From Syntrophomonadaceae bacterium (GTDB lineage Bacteria; Bacillota; Dethiobacteria; DTU022), in the NCBI GenBank assembly GCA_003553305.1, contig PWEB01000245.1:1-6044 (forward strand): 6,044 nt of DNA. The letters run 5' to 3'. Shown one piece after another: positions 4,145 through 6,044 of the stretch. The notes under the pieces are model-generated. The model worked only from the letters and a program-made list of their open reading frames with translations, was not told where the DNA came from and did not search any database. The position numbers and the translations under genes were made by a program. The stretch's first letter is position 1, and every line of letters starts with the position of its first letter.

Positions 4145-6044
4145 GTGGTTGAGAACAGAGATGTTAAAGAGGCTATGACGGTGAAGTTAGATGATCAACT
4201 TCATGAGATGCCGGAGTTTGCGGAAGGTGTAAGAAGGGCCCCTTCCAGGGATTTTACCCTTAGTCAGCAGCAAACTGAAACAGCTCTTAAAAACTCTTTG
4301 CGGTATGTTCCGGAAGAGGACCATGAAAAACTTGCCCCCGAATTTTTAGAAGAACTTTTAAGCAGGGGACGCATTTACGGGTACCGTTTCCGACCTCCCG
4401 GCAATATTAAAGCAAAACCGATCGATCAATACAGGGGAAACTGTCTGGCCGCCAAAGCATTTCAGGTCATGATCGACAACAATCTTGATTTTGATGTGGC
4501 GCTTTACCCTTATGAACTGGTCACATACGGAGAAACAGGGCGAGTCTGTCAGAATTGGATGCAGTACCGTTTAATCAAAAAATATCTGGAAGTGCTTACT
4601 GAAGACCAGACTTTAGTTGTTGAATCAGGTCATCCCCTGGGACTATTTCGTTCCAGGCCGGATGCTCCGCGGGTAATCATAACAAATGCGCTGATGGTTG
4701 GTATGTACGACAATGCAGTTGATTGGAATGTAGCTGAGCAGATGGGTGTAGCGAACTACGGGCAGATGACTGCAGGAGGCTGGATGTACATTGGTCCCCA
4801 GGGTATTGTTCACGGTACTTTTAATACCATTTTAAATGCAGGACGGCAGCAGTTGGGCGTTAGCGATGACCAGGACTTAAGCGGATATATATTTGTTTCA
4901 TCAGGCCTGGGTGGTATGAGTGGTGCTCAGCCAAGAGCGGTTGAAATAGCTGGCGGCGTGGGCATTATTGCTGAAGTAGATCCTTCGCGTATTAAAACCA
5001 GGCATGAGCAGGGGTGGGTCGGTAAAGTTTCTGCTGATTTAGGTCAAGTCTTCCGCTGGGCCCGGGAAGCTGTAGAAAGAAAAGAAGCGCTCTCGATTGC
5101 TTACCACGGAAATATTGTTGATTTGCTCAGTTATGCCGTCGAACATGGTACTAAGATTGATCTGCTTTCTGATCAGACTTCCTGCCATGCTGCCTACGAC
5201 GGCGGTTACTGCCCAAGGGGTTTAACCTTTGATGAACGGACAGCCCTGCTTCAAAAAGACAGGTCTGAATTCAATAAAAAAGTTGATCAATCTTTAAGAG
5301 ATCACTTTGAGTTAATCAGAACCCTCACTGAGCGGGGCACTTATTTTTTTGATTACGGAAACTCTTTCCTAAAGGCAGTTTATGATGCCGGGGTACGGGA
5401 AGTATCCAAAAATGGGGTAGATGAAAAGGACGGTTTTATCTTCCCCTCTTATGTGGAAGATATTATGGGACCCGAGTTGTTTGATTATGGTTACGGGCCT
5501 TTCCGCTGGGTCTGCCTGAGTGGTGATGCAGATGATTTGCGAAAAACTGATCGGGCGGCGATGGAGTGCATTGATCCGAATCGTCGTGGTCAGGACCGGG
5601 ATAATTATGTTTGGATCAGGGATGCTGAGAAAAATAAACTGGTAGTCGGCACTCAGGCCCGCATTCTTTACCAGGATTGTGCGGGACGGACTAAAATTGC
5701 GCTCAGATTTAACGAGATGGTGCGTAAAGGAGAAGTTGGGCCAATCATGCTCGGAAGGGATCACCATGACGTCAGTGGGACTGATTCGCCTTTTAGGGAG
5801 ACAGCTAATATTAAGGACGGCAGTAACGTGATGGCTGAAATGGCTGTGCAGTGCTTTGCCGGTAATGCGGCCCGCGGGATGAGCCTGGTTGCTTTGCACA
5901 ATGGTGGCGGGGTCGGGATAGGTAAGGCCATTAATGGTGGTTTCGGAATGGTGCTTGATGGCAGTGAAAAAGCCGATCGGATTTTAAATTCAGCCATGCC
6001 CTGGGACGTGATGGGCGGGGTAGCCCGCAGGGCCTGGGCTCGTA
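4145..6044 (+). CDS. hutU: Urocanate hydratase, long (UROC1-like) form, C-terminus cut off by window edge
   Basis: Converts trans-urocanate to 4-imidazolone-5-propionate, the second step of histidine degradation, using tightly bound NAD+ as an electrophile. The 633 visible residues, from GTG at 4145, cover nearly all of the roughly 670-residue long form also found in animals; common bacterial HutU has about 550-560. Recognisable blocks are YRFRPPGNIKAKPIDQY (80-96), ELVTYGETGRVCQNWMQY (124-141), SGHPLGLF (161-168), YGQMTAGGWMYIGPQGIVHGT (205-225), the nucleotide-binding SSGLGGMSGAQ (252-262), LSDQTSCH (341-348), GPFRWVCLSGD (451-461), TQARILYQD (503-511), GRDHHDVSGTDSPFRET (537-553) and LHNGGGVGIGKAINGGFGMVLDG (584-606). 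The active-site cysteine region of the short form (RICW in the Pseudomonas enzyme) reads RILY, as in human urocanase. The frame runs off the window with no stop; about 40 residues are missing. Other hut genes may follow to the right; none lies to the left here. Confidence 0.96.
   Translation, partial: MVENRDVKEAMTVKLDDQLHEMPEFAEGVRRAPSRDFTLSQQQTETALKNSLRYVPEEDHEKLAPEFLEELLSRGRIYGYRFRPPGNIKAKPIDQYRGNCLAAKAFQVMIDNNLDFDVALYPYELVTYGETGRVCQNWMQYRLIKKYLEVLTEDQTLVVESGHPLGLFRSRPDAPRVIITNALMVGMYDNAVDWNVAEQMGVANYGQMTAGGWMYIGPQGIVHGTFNTILNAGRQQLGVSDDQDLSGYIFVSSGLGGMSGAQPRAVEIAGGVGIIAEVDPSRIKTRHEQGWVGKVSADLGQVFRWAREAVERKEALSIAYHGNIVDLLSYAVEHGTKIDLLSDQTSCHAAYDGGYCPRGLTFDERTALLQKDRSEFNKKVDQSLRDHFELIRTLTERGTYFFDYGNSFLKAVYDAGVREVSKNGVDEKDGFIFPSYVEDIMGPELFDYGYGPFRWVCLSGDADDLRKTDRAAMECIDPNRRGQDRDNYVWIRDAEKNKLVVGTQARILYQDCAGRTKIALRFNEMVRKGEVGPIMLGRDHHDVSGTDSPFRETANIKDGSNVMAEMAVQCFAGNAARGMSLVALHNGGGVGIGKAINGGFGMVLDGSEKADRILNSAMPWDVMGGVARRAWAR

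Noticed and set aside
3915..4178. Plus-strand open frame of 87 codons spanning the intergenic region before hutU
   Set aside because: It overlaps the 5' end of the YchF-like gene, the terminator-like hairpin and the hutU start, and has no recognisable protein signature.
5369..5997. Minus-strand open frames of 176 and 78 codons
   Set aside because: They lie wholly inside the strongly conserved hutU coding sequence on the opposite strand.

Overview
The window looks like chromosomal DNA of an anaerobic Gram-positive (Firmicutes/Clostridia) bacterium, possibly of the Peptococcaceae or Syntrophomonadaceae type. This rests on AGGAG-type ribosome binding sites with GTG/TTG starts, a DUF362 and a DUF1847 protein (families I associate with anaerobes), moderate G+C, and a citrate synthase of the kind I associate with Firmicutes. 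The assignment is an inference; there is no rRNA or other direct taxonomic marker.

Layout, left to right. Positions 1-371 (+) are the C-terminal end of a DUF362 protein whose start lies outside the window. It converges with a complete Si-type citrate synthase on the minus strand (450-1811, possibly starting as far upstream as 1859). Next comes a gene-poor stretch of more than 400 bases. Its first part (about 1921-2120) is G+C-rich, full of short inverted repeats, and carries two copies of a paired motif, GGCGAAG then GGCAGGA; it looks like a structured RNA or a dispersed intergenic repeat. Its last part (about 2130-2286) is A+T-rich and holds two dyads that may be operators. A small cysteine-rich DUF1847 protein follows (2296-2865, +). 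It converges, with only 15 bases between the stop codons, on a divergent YchF/OLA1-family ATPase on the minus strand (2881-3957). A 187-base divergent intergenic region then carries a plus-strand terminator-like hairpin and a TATAAT box. The window ends in a nearly complete long-form urocanate hydratase, hutU (4145-6044, +), cut off by the window edge roughly 40 residues before its expected end.

The genes do not form one operon: strands alternate (+, -, +, -, +) and each gene seems to be its own transcription unit, except that hutU may lead a histidine-degradation operon continuing to the right. Citrate synthase (acetyl-CoA plus oxaloacetate to citrate, the first committed step toward glutamate) and urocanate hydratase (second step of histidine breakdown, ending in glutamate) both touch glutamate metabolism, but nothing in the sequence shows that they are co-regulated. 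No mobile element, CRISPR array, tRNA or rRNA was seen. The most interesting non-coding signal is the structured element between citrate synthase and the DUF1847 gene.
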